This document shows positions 43,764 to 52,290 of a DNA stretch of 64,000 nt, piece after piece. The stretch is from CALMKX01 sp036274895 (GTDB lineage Bacteria > Acidobacteriota > Thermoanaerobaculia > Multivoradales > SZUA-115). The notes beneath the pieces were generated by a model. That model saw nothing but the letters and a program-made list of their open reading frames with translations, ran no database searches and was not told the DNA's origin. The stretch's first letter is position 1. Each line of letters starts with the position of its first letter. The position numbers and the translations under genes were made by a program. The DNA lies in NCBI GenBank assembly GCA_036274895.1, contig DASUEU010000027.1, positions 186,001 to 250,000 of the forward strand. The letters run 5' to 3'.

Positions 43764-44873
43764 TCACCTCTCCGCGGCCGGCGTCTCGGCTCTTCCCACC
43801 ACCCTCAGCACCCCGGCGTCGGCATCGACTTCGACCTCGGCGCCCAGGGGGAGCGTGGCGTTCATGGGGTGGTGGCCGACGGGGTAGTTCATCAGCACGG
43901 GGATGCCGGCGCCTTCGAAGTACTGGCGCAGCACCCCGTCCACGGTGAAGCGGGGGTCGGGGTCGCGGGTCTCGTCCTCGCGGTCGTAGTTGCGGGTGAA
44001 CTGGCCCAGCACGGCGCCGCGCAGGCCGGCCAGCTTGCCGGCCAGCTGGAGCTGGCGCAGCATCCGGTCCACCCGGTAGGGCGCCTCGCGGGTGTCCTCA
44101 ATCAGAAGAATGGCCCCGGCGGTCTCGACCGCGTAGGGCGTGCCCTCGAGGGCCGAGAGCAGGGAGAGGTTGCCGCCCACCAGCCGTCCCCGCGCCTTGC
44201 CGCGCCCCAACGCGATGGGGCGCGGCACCTCCTCCGCGTCGTCGCCCCCGCCGGGCGGGATCTCGATCGTGTAGCCCCCGCCGCCGTCGCCGGGCCGGGC
44301 TTCGACGGCGTGGAAGAACCACTCCTCGGAGAAGGCGGTCATCTCCTCCTCACCGCCGAGGCTCCACATCGGGTTGGGGCTGTGGAAGGTGACGAGGCCG
44401 GCGTGGTGGTTCAGGGCGCTGTGCAGGGCCGTCAGGTCGCTGAAGCCGATCACCAGCTTGGGGTGGGCGCGGATCAGGCCCCAGTCCAGGCGGTCGAGGA
44501 TGCGCATGGTGCCGTAGCCACCGGTGCCCGGGAAGATCGCGTCCACCTCGGGGTCGAGGAACGCCTGCATCAGCTCCTCGGCCCGCCGCTCGTCGCTGCC
44601 GGCGAGGTAGCCCTCGCGGGCGAAGAGGTCCTCGCGCATCACCACCCGGTAGCCGCGGGCCGTGAGGCGGTCGCGGGCGCGCAGCATGCGCTCGCGATCG
44701 AGGTCTCCCGCCGGGGCCACGAACATGATCGTGTCCCCCGGCTCGAGGAGCTTCGGCCAGATCATCGGCAGCCCCGGTGCCACGGGCGGTGCCGTCACGA
44801 CGACCGGGGACGGGGCTCCGGCGCATGCCGCGAGCAGGAGAACGCCGAGCGAGAGCCAAGGCTTGGAAGACAC
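43764..44873 (-). CDS. S66 family LD-carboxypeptidase, lipoprotein
   Basis: 369 residues from a GTG. The lipobox LAAC (Cys17) predicts a lipid-anchored periplasmic protein. S66 motifs are FPGTGGYGTMRILDRLDW, the nucleophile Ser145 in IGFSDLTAL, NPMW, GGNLSLLSALEGTPY, the catalytic Glu in LIEDTREAPYRVDRML and a His in YPVGHHPMN. Relatives trim murein tetrapeptides (LdcA) or hydrolyse microcin C-type adducts (MccF). A secreted lipoprotein form favours a cell-wall peptide substrate. A TAGCTT hexamer ends 6 bases before the GTG. Confidence 0.9.
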   Translation of the reverse strand: MSSKPWLSLGVLLLAACAGAPSPVVVTAPPVAPGLPMIWPKLLEPGDTIMFVAPAGDLDRERMLRARDRLTARGYRVVMREDLFAREGYLAGSDERRAEELMQAFLDPEVDAIFPGTGGYGTMRILDRLDWGLIRAHPKLVIGFSDLTALHSALNHHAGLVTFHSPNPMWSLGGEEEMTAFSEEWFFHAVEARPGDGGGGYTIEIPPGGGDDAEEVPRPIALGRGKARGRLVGGNLSLLSALEGTPYAVETAGAILLIEDTREAPYRVDRMLRQLQLAGKLAGLRGAVLGQFTRNYDREDETRDPDPRFTVDGVLRQYFEGAGIPVLMNYPVGHHPMNATLPLGAEVEVDADAGVLRVVGRAETPAAER

Positions 44874-44925
44874 GGCAGAAAGCTATCAGCTTCCCCTACA
44901 ATCCCCGCAGCCGAGAACTTCCCCG

Positions 44926-45906
44926 ATGAGCCCTTCGAGCCGGCCAGCGCGTCAGCCCGCCGCTCCCACCGTCGTGGTGGCGATGGGCGGGCACGCCTTC
45001 TTGTTGCCCGGCCAGCGGGGCACCTACGGTGAGCACATCGCCAACGCCCGCGGCGTCTGCCGCCACTTGATGACCTTTGTCGAGCGCGGCTACAACCTGG
45101 TGATCACCCACGGCAACGGCCCCCAGGTCGGAGACCTGCTGACCCAGACCGAGCTCGCCCGCAAGGAAGTGCCTCCCCTGCCCCTGGAGGTGCTGGTGGC
45201 GCAGACGGAAGGCAGCCTCGGCTACTTCCTCCAGCTCGCCCTGCTCAACGAGCTGCGCTCCCGCGGCATCCGGCGCTACGTGGTGACGGTCGTCACCCAG
45301 GTGACCGTGGACCGGTTGGATCCGGCCTTCCTCGAGCCCACCAAGCCGGTGGGACCCTTCTACTCCGAGGCGCAGGCGCGAGCATTGGCGGCGGAGCGCG
45401 GCTGGCACGTCGGGGAGGACGCCGGCCGCGGCTGGCGCCGGCTGGTGCCCTCCCCCCGACCGCTCAAGGTGATCCAGCGCGGCATGGTGGACGAAGCCGC
45501 CCGCGCCGGCCACATCGTGATCGCCGGGGGCGGCGGCGGCATCCCGGTGGCGAAGTCCGAGAGCAACGACTACCAGGGCGTGGAGGCGGTGATCGACAAG
45601 GACCTGACGGCGAGCGTGCTGGCGACCGACGTGGGCGCCGAGCTACTGGTCATCCTGACCGCCGTGGACGCCGTTTCCTTGAACTTCGGCCGACCCGACG
45701 AGCAGCGCCTGGGGGCGGTCACCCTCTCCGAGTGCGAGCGCTACCTCCGCGAGGGCCACTTCGCCGCCGGCTCGATGGGGCCGAAGGTGGAGGCCGTGTA
45801 CCAGTTCCTGAAGCGCGGCGGCCGCCGGGGCCTCATCACCAGCCCGGACCGGCTCCACGAGGCTCTGGACGGCACGGCCGGGACGCATTTCGTGGGGAGA
45901 TTGTGA
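44926..45906 (+). CDS. Carbamate kinase family protein
   Basis: 326 residues. Amino-acid-kinase fold with VVVAMGGHAF (GGHA replaces the usual GGNA), THGNGPQVGDLLTQ, EGSLGYFLQLALLNEL, VVTQVTVD, PKPLKVIQ-like PRPLKVIQ, AGGGGGIPV, DKDLTASVLA and FAAGSMGPKVEA. These blocks are diagnostic for carbamate kinase, which transfers phosphate between carbamoyl phosphate and ADP. No arginine deiminase or carbamoyltransferase gene is nearby, so the carbamoyl-phosphate source is unknown. A TACAAT at 44897-44902 may serve as its -10. Confidence 0.87.
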   Translation: MSPSSRPARQPAAPTVVVAMGGHAFLLPGQRGTYGEHIANARGVCRHLMTFVERGYNLVITHGNGPQVGDLLTQTELARKEVPPLPLEVLVAQTEGSLGYFLQLALLNELRSRGIRRYVVTVVTQVTVDRLDPAFLEPTKPVGPFYSEAQARALAAERGWHVGEDAGRGWRRLVPSPRPLKVIQRGMVDEAARAGHIVIAGGGGGIPVAKSESNDYQGVEAVIDKDLTASVLATDVGAELLVILTAVDAVSLNFGRPDEQRLGAVTLSECERYLREGHFAAGSMGPKVEAVYQFLKRGGRRGLITSPDRLHEALDGTAGTHFVGRL

Positions 45907-46055
45907 GGCGAGACCATGGCTCGGGGCGCTGTGGTGAAGAGACCCCTCCGCTGCGCGTGGCCCGAATAGCCCCGCCACCCCCGCCGTAGGGAATCTCGAC
46001 TAGGATCGTCGAGTACCACGAGCCATCGAGGAACCGGCCCGGGCGGAGGCTTCGC

Positions 46056-46598
46056 ATGACGATTGGCATCCTCTACATCGGCCTGCTGGGCGGCGGTCTG
46101 GTCTTCGCCCTGATCTCCGGCCTCGCCGGCTGGATCTCGGACATCGACGGCGGCGAGATCCACGTCGACTCGACCGGCCACCTGGACGCCGGCCACCCCA
46201 GCCCGATCTCCGGCACCGTCGTGGCCACCTTCGTCACCGGCTTCGGCGCCGGCGGCACCCTCGCTCACTACCTCCTCGACTGGCCTCTGGCCGGCTCCCT
46301 GCCGACCGCCGTGGGCACCGGCCTGGTGATGGGCGCGGCGGCCTTCGGCATCCTCGAGCTGCTGTTCCGGAAGACCGAGGCGGGAGCCGAGTTCGCGGTG
46401 GAGGAGAGCGTGGGCCGGGAGGGCGAGGTCATCACCCCGATCCCCGCGGGCGGCATGGGCGAGGTGGCCTACTTCGCCCGCGGCCAGCGGGAGATGGGCG
46501 CTGCCCGCGCCACCGACGGCGAGGCCATTCCGCGCGGCACGCTGGTGGTGATCGAGCAGGTGAGTGGTCCCACGCTCTTCGTTCGTCGGAAGAGCTGA
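46056..46598 (+). CDS. NfeD-like membrane protein (flotillin partner)
   Basis: 180 residues. An N-terminal membrane helix is followed by a short extracytoplasmic loop, then two helices (about 50-75 and 85-105) and a C-terminal OB-fold domain (GREGEVITPIPAGGMGEVAYFARGQREMGAARATDGEAIPRGTLVVIEQVSGPTLFVR), as in short NfeD proteins. Short NfeD genes commonly sit next to flotillin genes. The flotillin gene follows after 45 bases. Confidence 0.85.
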   Translation: MTIGILYIGLLGGGLVFALISGLAGWISDIDGGEIHVDSTGHLDAGHPSPISGTVVATFVTGFGAGGTLAHYLLDWPLAGSLPTAVGTGLVMGAAAFGILELLFRKTEAGAEFAVEESVGREGEVITPIPAGGMGEVAYFARGQREMGAARATDGEAIPRGTLVVIEQVSGPTLFVRRKS

Positions 46599-46643
46599 GC
46601 GGCCTTCAACGTAGCAGGGGCGTACCAACAGGAGGGAGCTGCC

Positions 46644-48128
46644 ATGCTGGACCTGGGCCTCACCAAGGCGATCGCCGCCGCTGCGATCCCGATCGCCGTC
46701 ATCGTCTTCTTCATCCTCATCCTGGCGGTCGCCAAGCGCTACAAGAAAGTGGGCCCCAACGAGGTGATGGTCATCTCCGGCCGCAAGCACCGGGTCAAGA
46801 ACCCGGACGGCTCGGTGGAGATCACCGGCTACCGCATCAGGAAGGGCGGCGGTGCCTTCATCTTCCCGCTGCTCGAGCGCGTAGACGTGCTCTCCCTCGA
46901 GGTCATGACCCTCGACTTCACCACCCCCGAGGTCTACACCAAGCCCGGCGTGCCGATCGTGGTCGACGGCGTGGCGCAGGTGAAGATCAAGGGCGACGAG
47001 GCTTCGATCCGAACCGCCGCCGAGCAGTTCCTGGGCAAGACGGTGCAGGAGATCCAGGCCGTGGCGCTCCAAACCGTGGAGGGCCACCTACGGGCGATCA
47101 TCGGCACCTTGACGGTGGAGGAGATCTACCGCAACCGCGACCAGTTCGCCGGCTCGGTGCAGGAGGTGGCGGTGGCCGACCTCGCCAACATGGGCCTCGC
47201 CATCGTCTCCTTCACCTTGAAGGACATCCGCGACAGCCATGGCTACCTCGAGGCCCTCGGCAAGCCGCGCACGGCCGAGGTCAAGCGCGACGCCGCCATC
47301 GCCCAGGCCGAGGCCGACCGGGACGCCACCATCCGCTCCGCCCTGGCCCGCCAGGCCGGGGAGATCGCCAAGCTCGAGGCCGAGACCAAGATCGCCGAGG
47401 CCAACCGCGACTTCCAGTCCAACAAGGCCCAGTACGACGCCTCCGTCAACGTCAAGCGCGCCGAGGCCGACCTCGCCTACGACATCCAGAAGGCCCGCAC
47501 CTCGCAGGAGCTCAAGAAGGAAGAGGGCCAGATCGCGGTGGTCGAGAAGGAGCAGTTGGTCATCGTCCAGGAGCGCGAGATCCAGCGCCGGGAAAAGGAG
47601 CTCGAGGCGACCGTCAAACGGCAGGCCGACGCGGAGCGCTACAAGGTCGAGACCGACGCCGCCGCCACCCGCTCCCGCGCCGAGCAGGTGGCCCGCGGCG
47701 AGGCCGAGGCCCGCCGGGTGCGCGGCCAGGCCGATGCCGAGGTGATCGCCATCACCGGCTCCTCCGAGGCCCAGGTCATCGCCCTCAAGGGCTCGGCCGA
47801 GGCCGAGGCGATGAAGAAGAAGGCCGAGTCCTTCAAGGAGTACAACCAGGCGGCAGTGCTCCAGAGCCTGCTCGCCACCCTGCCCGAGATCGCCCGCGCC
47901 GTGGCCGAGCCCCTGACCAAGACCGACCGCATCACCATCGTCTCGACCGGCGAAGGCGGCGCCGGCGTCTCCAAGCTCACCGGCGACATCGCCAAGATCA
48001 TGGCCGAGCTGCCCAGCGTGGTCGAATCCCTCTCCGGCGTCGACATCCGCAAGCTGATCGAGCAGATCCCGGGGTTGAAGGGGGGGGTGGAGGAAGGTGA
48101 GCCGCCGCTGGGACGCGGCGGCGAGTGA
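46644..48128 (+). CDS. Flotillin-like SPFH membrane scaffold protein
   Basis: 494 residues. An N-terminal membrane helix (about 8-30) is followed by a band 7 domain (about 35-200, KVGPNEVMVISGRKHRV, then VPIVVDGVAQVKIKG) and a long coiled coil with repeated EAE/AEA heptads (about 210-390). A C-terminal domain includes SSEAQVIALKGSAEAEAMKKKAESFKEYNQAAVLQSLLATLPEIA, the typical flotillin oligomerisation end. Flotillins organise membrane microdomains. AGGAGGGAG precedes the ATG. It is paired with the NfeD-like gene. Confidence 0.92.
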   Translation: MLDLGLTKAIAAAAIPIAVIVFFILILAVAKRYKKVGPNEVMVISGRKHRVKNPDGSVEITGYRIRKGGGAFIFPLLERVDVLSLEVMTLDFTTPEVYTKPGVPIVVDGVAQVKIKGDEASIRTAAEQFLGKTVQEIQAVALQTVEGHLRAIIGTLTVEEIYRNRDQFAGSVQEVAVADLANMGLAIVSFTLKDIRDSHGYLEALGKPRTAEVKRDAAIAQAEADRDATIRSALARQAGEIAKLEAETKIAEANRDFQSNKAQYDASVNVKRAEADLAYDIQKARTSQELKKEEGQIAVVEKEQLVIVQEREIQRREKELEATVKRQADAERYKVETDAAATRSRAEQVARGEAEARRVRGQADAEVIAITGSSEAQVIALKGSAEAEAMKKKAESFKEYNQAAVLQSLLATLPEIARAVAEPLTKTDRITIVSTGEGGAGVSKLTGDIAKIMAELPSVVESLSGVDIRKLIEQIPGLKGGVEEGEPPLGRGGE

Positions 48129-48147
48129 TCCTCCCCGGGGGCTTGGA

Positions 48148-50586
48148 TCAGATCACGAGGCTGATCAGGCGGCCAGGAACGAAGATCACCTTCTGGGGCG
48201 ACCGTCCGCCCAGCGAACGCTGGACCGCTTTGGACGCGAGGGCCTGGGACACAGCCTCGGCCTCGTCGATGTCTACGGGGACCGTGATTCGGTCACGGAC
48301 CTTACCGTTGATCTGCACGACGAGCACGACCTCTTCGGACCGTGCTGCCTCGTGGTCCGCCGCGGGCCAAGCCTCACGGTGGACTGAACGGACTTGGCCC
48401 GAGCGATGCCAGAGCTCCTCTGCGAGGTGGGGCGCCACGGGTGCCAGCATCCGCAGGTACACAGACGATGCTTCCCGCCATTCCGGCGAGCCAGCTGCCC
48501 CGTTTCCGGCAGCGACGGTCATCTCGTTCAGAAGCTCCATCAGAGCGGCAACGATCGTGTTGAACTGGAACTCGTCGAAGTCCCGAGTCACCTTGATCAG
48601 TGTCCGGTGGAGACTTCGACGAAGGTCGCTCCCGCCGTCCCAACCCGCGGTCGCGGCGGAAGGAGACGTGAAGAGTACCCACACGCGGCGAAGCCAGCGT
48701 GCGGTCCCTTCGATGCCCCGACTGCTCCAGGGCCCCCCCTGATCCCACCGCGCGAGAAACATCAAGTGCGCCCTGACCGTATCGGTACCGTACCGGTCGA
48801 CGAGCGCATCCGGCGCGATCACGTTGCCGCGACTCTTGGACATCTTCTCGGAGTCCTCACCCAGGATCATGCCCTGATTGCGCAGACAGATCATGGGCTC
48901 GTCACCCTCGACGATGCCGAGGTCGCGACAGGCCTTGTGGAAGAAGCGCGTATAGATCAGGTGCATCGTGGCGTGCTCGATGCCCCCGGTGTAGCTGTCG
49001 ACCGGCATCCAGTACGCGTACTCGCGCGGGTCGAAAGGCCCTCCGTCGAAATGGGGCGAGAGGTAGCGCAAGTGGTACCAAGAGGAGCACATGAAAGTGT
49101 CCATCGTGTCGGTCTCGCGTTCGGCCGGTCCGCCGCAGCGGGGGCAAGGCACGTGTTTCCAGGTCGGGTGAAGCTTGAGCGGGCTCTCCCCGGTGGGCCG
49201 CCACTCGATGTCATCCGGCAGCAGCACGGGAAGATCCTGTTCGGGCACCGGGACGGCGCCGCATGACGGACAGAAGACCACTGGGATTGGAGCCCCCCAG
49301 TATCGCTGCCGGGAGATGAGCCAATCCCGGAGCCGATAGGTCTGGCCCTCACGGCCGAAGCCCCGCCCCGCGAGGAACGCAGTGACGCGATCCATCGCGT
49401 CCGCAGCGGATGTGCCGGTCAAGGGGCCGGAGTCGACCATCGTGCCCCGGTCCGGAATCGCTGCCTGCAGAGGAGAGGGGATCTCGAGGTCTGCCGGTTG
49501 GATGACCACCTTGATGGGCAATCCAAACCTGCCAGCAAACTCGAAGTCTCGTTGGTCGTGCGCGGGCACGGCCATGATGGCGCCGGTGCCGTAGGACATC
49601 AGAACGTAGTCGGCGATCCAGACGGGGATCTTCTCGCCACTCGCAGGGTTGATGGCGAGTCCCCCGGTCGGTACCCCCGTCTTTTCCCGGTCTGCGGCCT
49701 CCCTCTGAATGTCGGACTGCCTTTGGGCCTGCGCTAGATAGGTTTCTACTCCGGCCCTGCATTCCTCCGTGGTCAGAACCGGGACCAAGGGGTGCTCGGG
49801 AGCGAGCACCAAGAAGGTCGCCCCCCAGAGAGTGTCGGGGCGGGTGGTGAACACCTCGATCCCGGCTCCAGCCTCTGTCGGGAACGTCACATAGGCTCCC
49901 GTGGAGCGCCCGATCCAGTTGCGCTGGAGCACCTGCACGCGGTCAGGCCAGTCGACACCTTCCCAGCGGAGCAGTTCGTCGGCGTAGCGCGTAGTCCGGA
50001 AGAACCACTGGTCGAGCTCTCTCTTGACGACCGGAGTCTCACATCGCTCGCACAAGCGATCGTCGCCCCAGACCTGCTCGCGCGCCAGGGTCGTGTTGCA
50101 GCTCGGGCACCAGTCAACCGGCGCGTGTTTGCGATATGCGAGTCCTCCCGCCAGCAACCGCAAGAAGAACCACTGTGTCCAGCGATAGTAGCTGGGATCG
50201 GCGGAGATTGCCTCCCGACGCCAATCGATCATCATCCCCATGCGCTTGAGCTGGCCACGCATCCGTTCGATGTTGGCGAAGGTCCATTCCCTGGGGTGGA
50301 TGTTGCGCTTGATGGCGGCGTTCTCAGCTGGCAGTCCGAACGCATCGAAGCCCATAGGGAAGAGGACGTTGTAACCCCGCATGCGGAGGTAGCGGGCGCG
50401 CGAGTCGGAAGGCGCCATCGCATACCAGTGACCGATGTGGAGGTCCCCAGAAGGGTACGGAAGCATGGTGAGAGCGTAGTGCTTGGGGCGGGAGGGGTCT
50501 ACGTCGGCATGGTACAGACCATCGCGCTCCCAACGATCCTGCCACTTCCCCTCGATCTCACCCGGGTTGTACTCGTCTCTGGGCAT
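48148..50586 (-). CDS. leuS: Leucyl-tRNA synthetase
   Basis: 812 residues. Class I signatures HIGH (50-53, here HIGHW) and KMSKS (581-585) are intact, as are the zinc module (CPSCN...CERCET) and the CP1 editing domain (FTTRPDTLWG, YGTGAIMAVPAHDQRDF). The enzyme should therefore charge tRNA-Leu and edit. C-terminal anticodon-binding domain ends NGKVRDRITVPV. It is somewhat shorter than typical bacterial LeuRS. Base use is visibly less GC-biased at third positions than in neighbouring genes, suggesting transfer. The next gene upstream on the strand, 18 bases away, encodes an amino-acid dehydrogenase relative. Confidence 0.95.
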   Translation of the reverse strand: MPRDEYNPGEIEGKWQDRWERDGLYHADVDPSRPKHYALTMLPYPSGDLHIGHWYAMAPSDSRARYLRMRGYNVLFPMGFDAFGLPAENAAIKRNIHPREWTFANIERMRGQLKRMGMMIDWRREAISADPSYYRWTQWFFLRLLAGGLAYRKHAPVDWCPSCNTTLAREQVWGDDRLCERCETPVVKRELDQWFFRTTRYADELLRWEGVDWPDRVQVLQRNWIGRSTGAYVTFPTEAGAGIEVFTTRPDTLWGATFLVLAPEHPLVPVLTTEECRAGVETYLAQAQRQSDIQREAADREKTGVPTGGLAINPASGEKIPVWIADYVLMSYGTGAIMAVPAHDQRDFEFAGRFGLPIKVVIQPADLEIPSPLQAAIPDRGTMVDSGPLTGTSAADAMDRVTAFLAGRGFGREGQTYRLRDWLISRQRYWGAPIPVVFCPSCGAVPVPEQDLPVLLPDDIEWRPTGESPLKLHPTWKHVPCPRCGGPAERETDTMDTFMCSSWYHLRYLSPHFDGGPFDPREYAYWMPVDSYTGGIEHATMHLIYTRFFHKACRDLGIVEGDEPMICLRNQGMILGEDSEKMSKSRGNVIAPDALVDRYGTDTVRAHLMFLARWDQGGPWSSRGIEGTARWLRRVWVLFTSPSAATAGWDGGSDLRRSLHRTLIKVTRDFDEFQFNTIVAALMELLNEMTVAAGNGAAGSPEWREASSVYLRMLAPVAPHLAEELWHRSGQVRSVHREAWPAADHEAARSEEVVLVVQINGKVRDRITVPVDIDEAEAVSQALASKAVQRSLGGRSPQKVIFVPGRLISLVI

Positions 50587-50604
50587 CGCTCACCTCGTTG
50601 CGGA

Positions 50605-51927
50605 TCAAGTCCACTGCGGCTCTTCGACCAAAGCCTCGAAGGCTCGGTACATCGTGACCGCGTCCGTTCCGCCCAAGGCCCTGGCGACCCGGAAGACCTG
50701 TTCGACGCTTTTTCGGACGATTCGGGTGGCGTCCCCATTGACCCGCTCGGCATCCCACACTGGGAGCCGCTCATGGCTGACGGCGATGACGCCGCCGGGG
50801 CTGACCAAGGGGTCGGGAACGAACTCGATGCCGGCCTCGCTCAAGACGGTGAGCGTGCTCTCCCGAGCGGCCTCACCCTCGTGGGTGGTCGAGACTTGAT
50901 CGTTCCCGGCTCCGAGGACGAGCCGAAGCAGGCCGTTCGCGCGTGCGTTCGAGGCCAGCAGCTCCGCTCTCGAGAGGGAGGAACCTGCCGCCGGCCGTGA
51001 TAGCCACTCGGTGGGGCCGCCATTCGGCGAGACCACCTGGACCTCGGGGTGGAGCAGCGCGTCCACCTCCCCCTCGCCGGGAAGGATTCGGCCGGCTCGG
51101 AGCAGCTTCGAGAGAGTGACGCCGTGGCGCTCATCAATCGCGGCGCCGATGGCGCGCTGGCGGTTCAGCCAGCCCTCGACTGCTGTTGCAGCAGCGGCGA
51201 GCTCTGGGTCGAAGAGGAGCACGCGGGCGCCTCGCTCATCGAGAAGCTGTGCCAGCGGGAGACCGACCTTGCCGGCGCCGATCACGAGGACGGGGAGGTC
51301 GGCCAGCGGATCGGTAGGGCTTCCCGAGAGGCCCGTCTCCAAGGCCGCCTGCTCGAGCCCCGAGAGGACTCCATAGGCCGTTGCCTCGCCGGTATCGCGC
51401 CCGCAGCCCAGGCCGATGGTGTGCCGGGTCACCTCGGCGATGATCCGGAGCTGCTCGGTCCCGACGCCCTTGTCCTTGGAGCCAACGTAGCGGCCCTGAA
51501 GGTGCTCGATCAGCTTGCCATGGCAGCGCAGGCGATGCTCGGTGAGCCCGGCTCCAGGAGGAGTCCAGATGACCCCCTTTCCGCCCTGCCACTGGTAGAT
51601 CGGGTTGCTACCCTCCCCATCGAGGGCAGCGGCGGCCTTCCTGAGCAAGGAGTTCTTGATGTACATGGCCATCGCGAGTTCCAGAGCCTGATGCCGGGAC
51701 TCTTGCCGCCAGCGCTCAGGCTCGTCCGTCTCGGACTGCACCCAGCGAGTCCCGCCCAGCGCGGGCCACTCCGGGCTCCACTGTCGCAGGCAAAGCGCAA
51801 CGCAGGAGTAGACGTGGTCTCGGGGGTCCGGACTGGAGTCGTCGACCGCCTCCCAGAGCTCGAAGTCGCCGAGGCGCTGGGGTCCGGAGATCGTGAGCGG
51901 CGGCATACGGCTTGGCACGTCAGTCAT
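50605..51927 (-). CDS. Divergent Glu/Leu/Phe/Val dehydrogenase family protein
   Basis: 440 residues. The order of motifs follows leucine dehydrogenase: LGGTRWV, a substrate-binding Lys in AMAMYIKNSLLRK, a catalytic Lys in QWQGGKGVIW, EVTRHTIGLGC, TGEATAYGVLSGLEQA, then Rossmann loop VIGAGKVGLPLAQLL, and LGAGNDQVSTTHEGEAARE with VSPGGVI. An insertion of about 15 residues separates the two lysines compared with standard enzymes. It is probably an NAD(P)-dependent amino-acid dehydrogenase or relative. It precedes leuS by 18 bases and shares its atypical codon use, so both form one transferred unit. Confidence 0.8.
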   Translation of the reverse strand: MTDVPSRMPPLTISGPQRLGDFELWEAVDDSSPDPRDHVYSCVALCLRQWSPEWPALGGTRWVQSETDEPERWRQESRHQALELAMAMYIKNSLLRKAAAALDGEGSNPIYQWQGGKGVIWTPPGAGLTEHRLRCHGKLIEHLQGRYVGSKDKGVGTEQLRIIAEVTRHTIGLGCGRDTGEATAYGVLSGLEQAALETGLSGSPTDPLADLPVLVIGAGKVGLPLAQLLDERGARVLLFDPELAAAATAVEGWLNRQRAIGAAIDERHGVTLSKLLRAGRILPGEGEVDALLHPEVQVVSPNGGPTEWLSRPAAGSSLSRAELLASNARANGLLRLVLGAGNDQVSTTHEGEAARESTLTVLSEAGIEFVPDPLVSPGGVIAVSHERLPVWDAERVNGDATRIVRKSVEQVFRVARALGGTDAVTMYRAFEALVEEPQWT

Positions 51928-52290
51928 CAGGAGGTCTCTCTGGTTGAGTGCAGGGATCGTGACTAGGCTCGGGAGGCCGGCAAGAAGGCGCCACAGGGAA
52001 ACTCAAGTCTGCCCTCCCACTGCATGGGTTTACCGAGGTCGCGCACACAGCTGGCTCCGTTCGTCGAGCAACTCGACGGACGGAGCCCCGCGAAGGACAC
52101 CCCGCATCCCAAGCAAGCCTCGTTGCTTCTCTAGACACCGAAACGCGATGGAGAGGCTAGTCCAGTTTCTTTTGCTTTTGCAACAATGATATTGAAATCT
52201 GATTACGAGTCTCTGTCTCGCCAAGGCACGAACCCTTGAAACGGCAAGCCGATCATGGGCTGCCCCCCGCCCCTGCTAGCATCGCCCCCC
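51928..52290. other. Long intergenic region upstream of the leuS island
   Basis: 363 bases without a convincing gene. It contains the 16-bp hairpin at 52053-52087, a smaller AAGCAA-GCCTCG-TTGCTT stem (about 52106-52123) and an unusually AT-rich stretch (about 52160-52215) likely to hold the promoter of the leuS operon. A TAGCAT hexamer (52277-52282) may serve the HAD gene. No T-box specifier/antiterminator motif or tRNA is recognised. Confidence 0.6.
52053..52087. repeat. 16-bp inverted repeat (hairpin) upstream of the leuS operon
   Basis: Arms GGCTCCGTTCGTCGAG and CTCGACGGACGGAGCC enclose a CAA loop, with a single mismatch that would be a G-U pair in one RNA strand. There is no T-run on either side, so a simple terminator is unlikely. 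It could be a leader regulator of leuS or a remnant of a mobile element. Confidence 0.7.

Noticed and set aside
48110..48185. Terminator between flotillin and leuS
   Set aside because: TGATCC...GGATCA gives only short arms with no T-run; too weak to call.
52130..52250. AT-rich stretch as a replication origin
   Set aside because: No DnaA-box cluster and no dnaA/dnaN or partition genes nearby; a promoter region for the leuS operon is more likely.
51928..52260. T-box riboswitch or tRNA in the leuS leader
   Set aside because: No T-box antiterminator consensus or specifier stem was found, and the CTCGTAATC segment near 52200 does not sit in a pairable anticodon stem.
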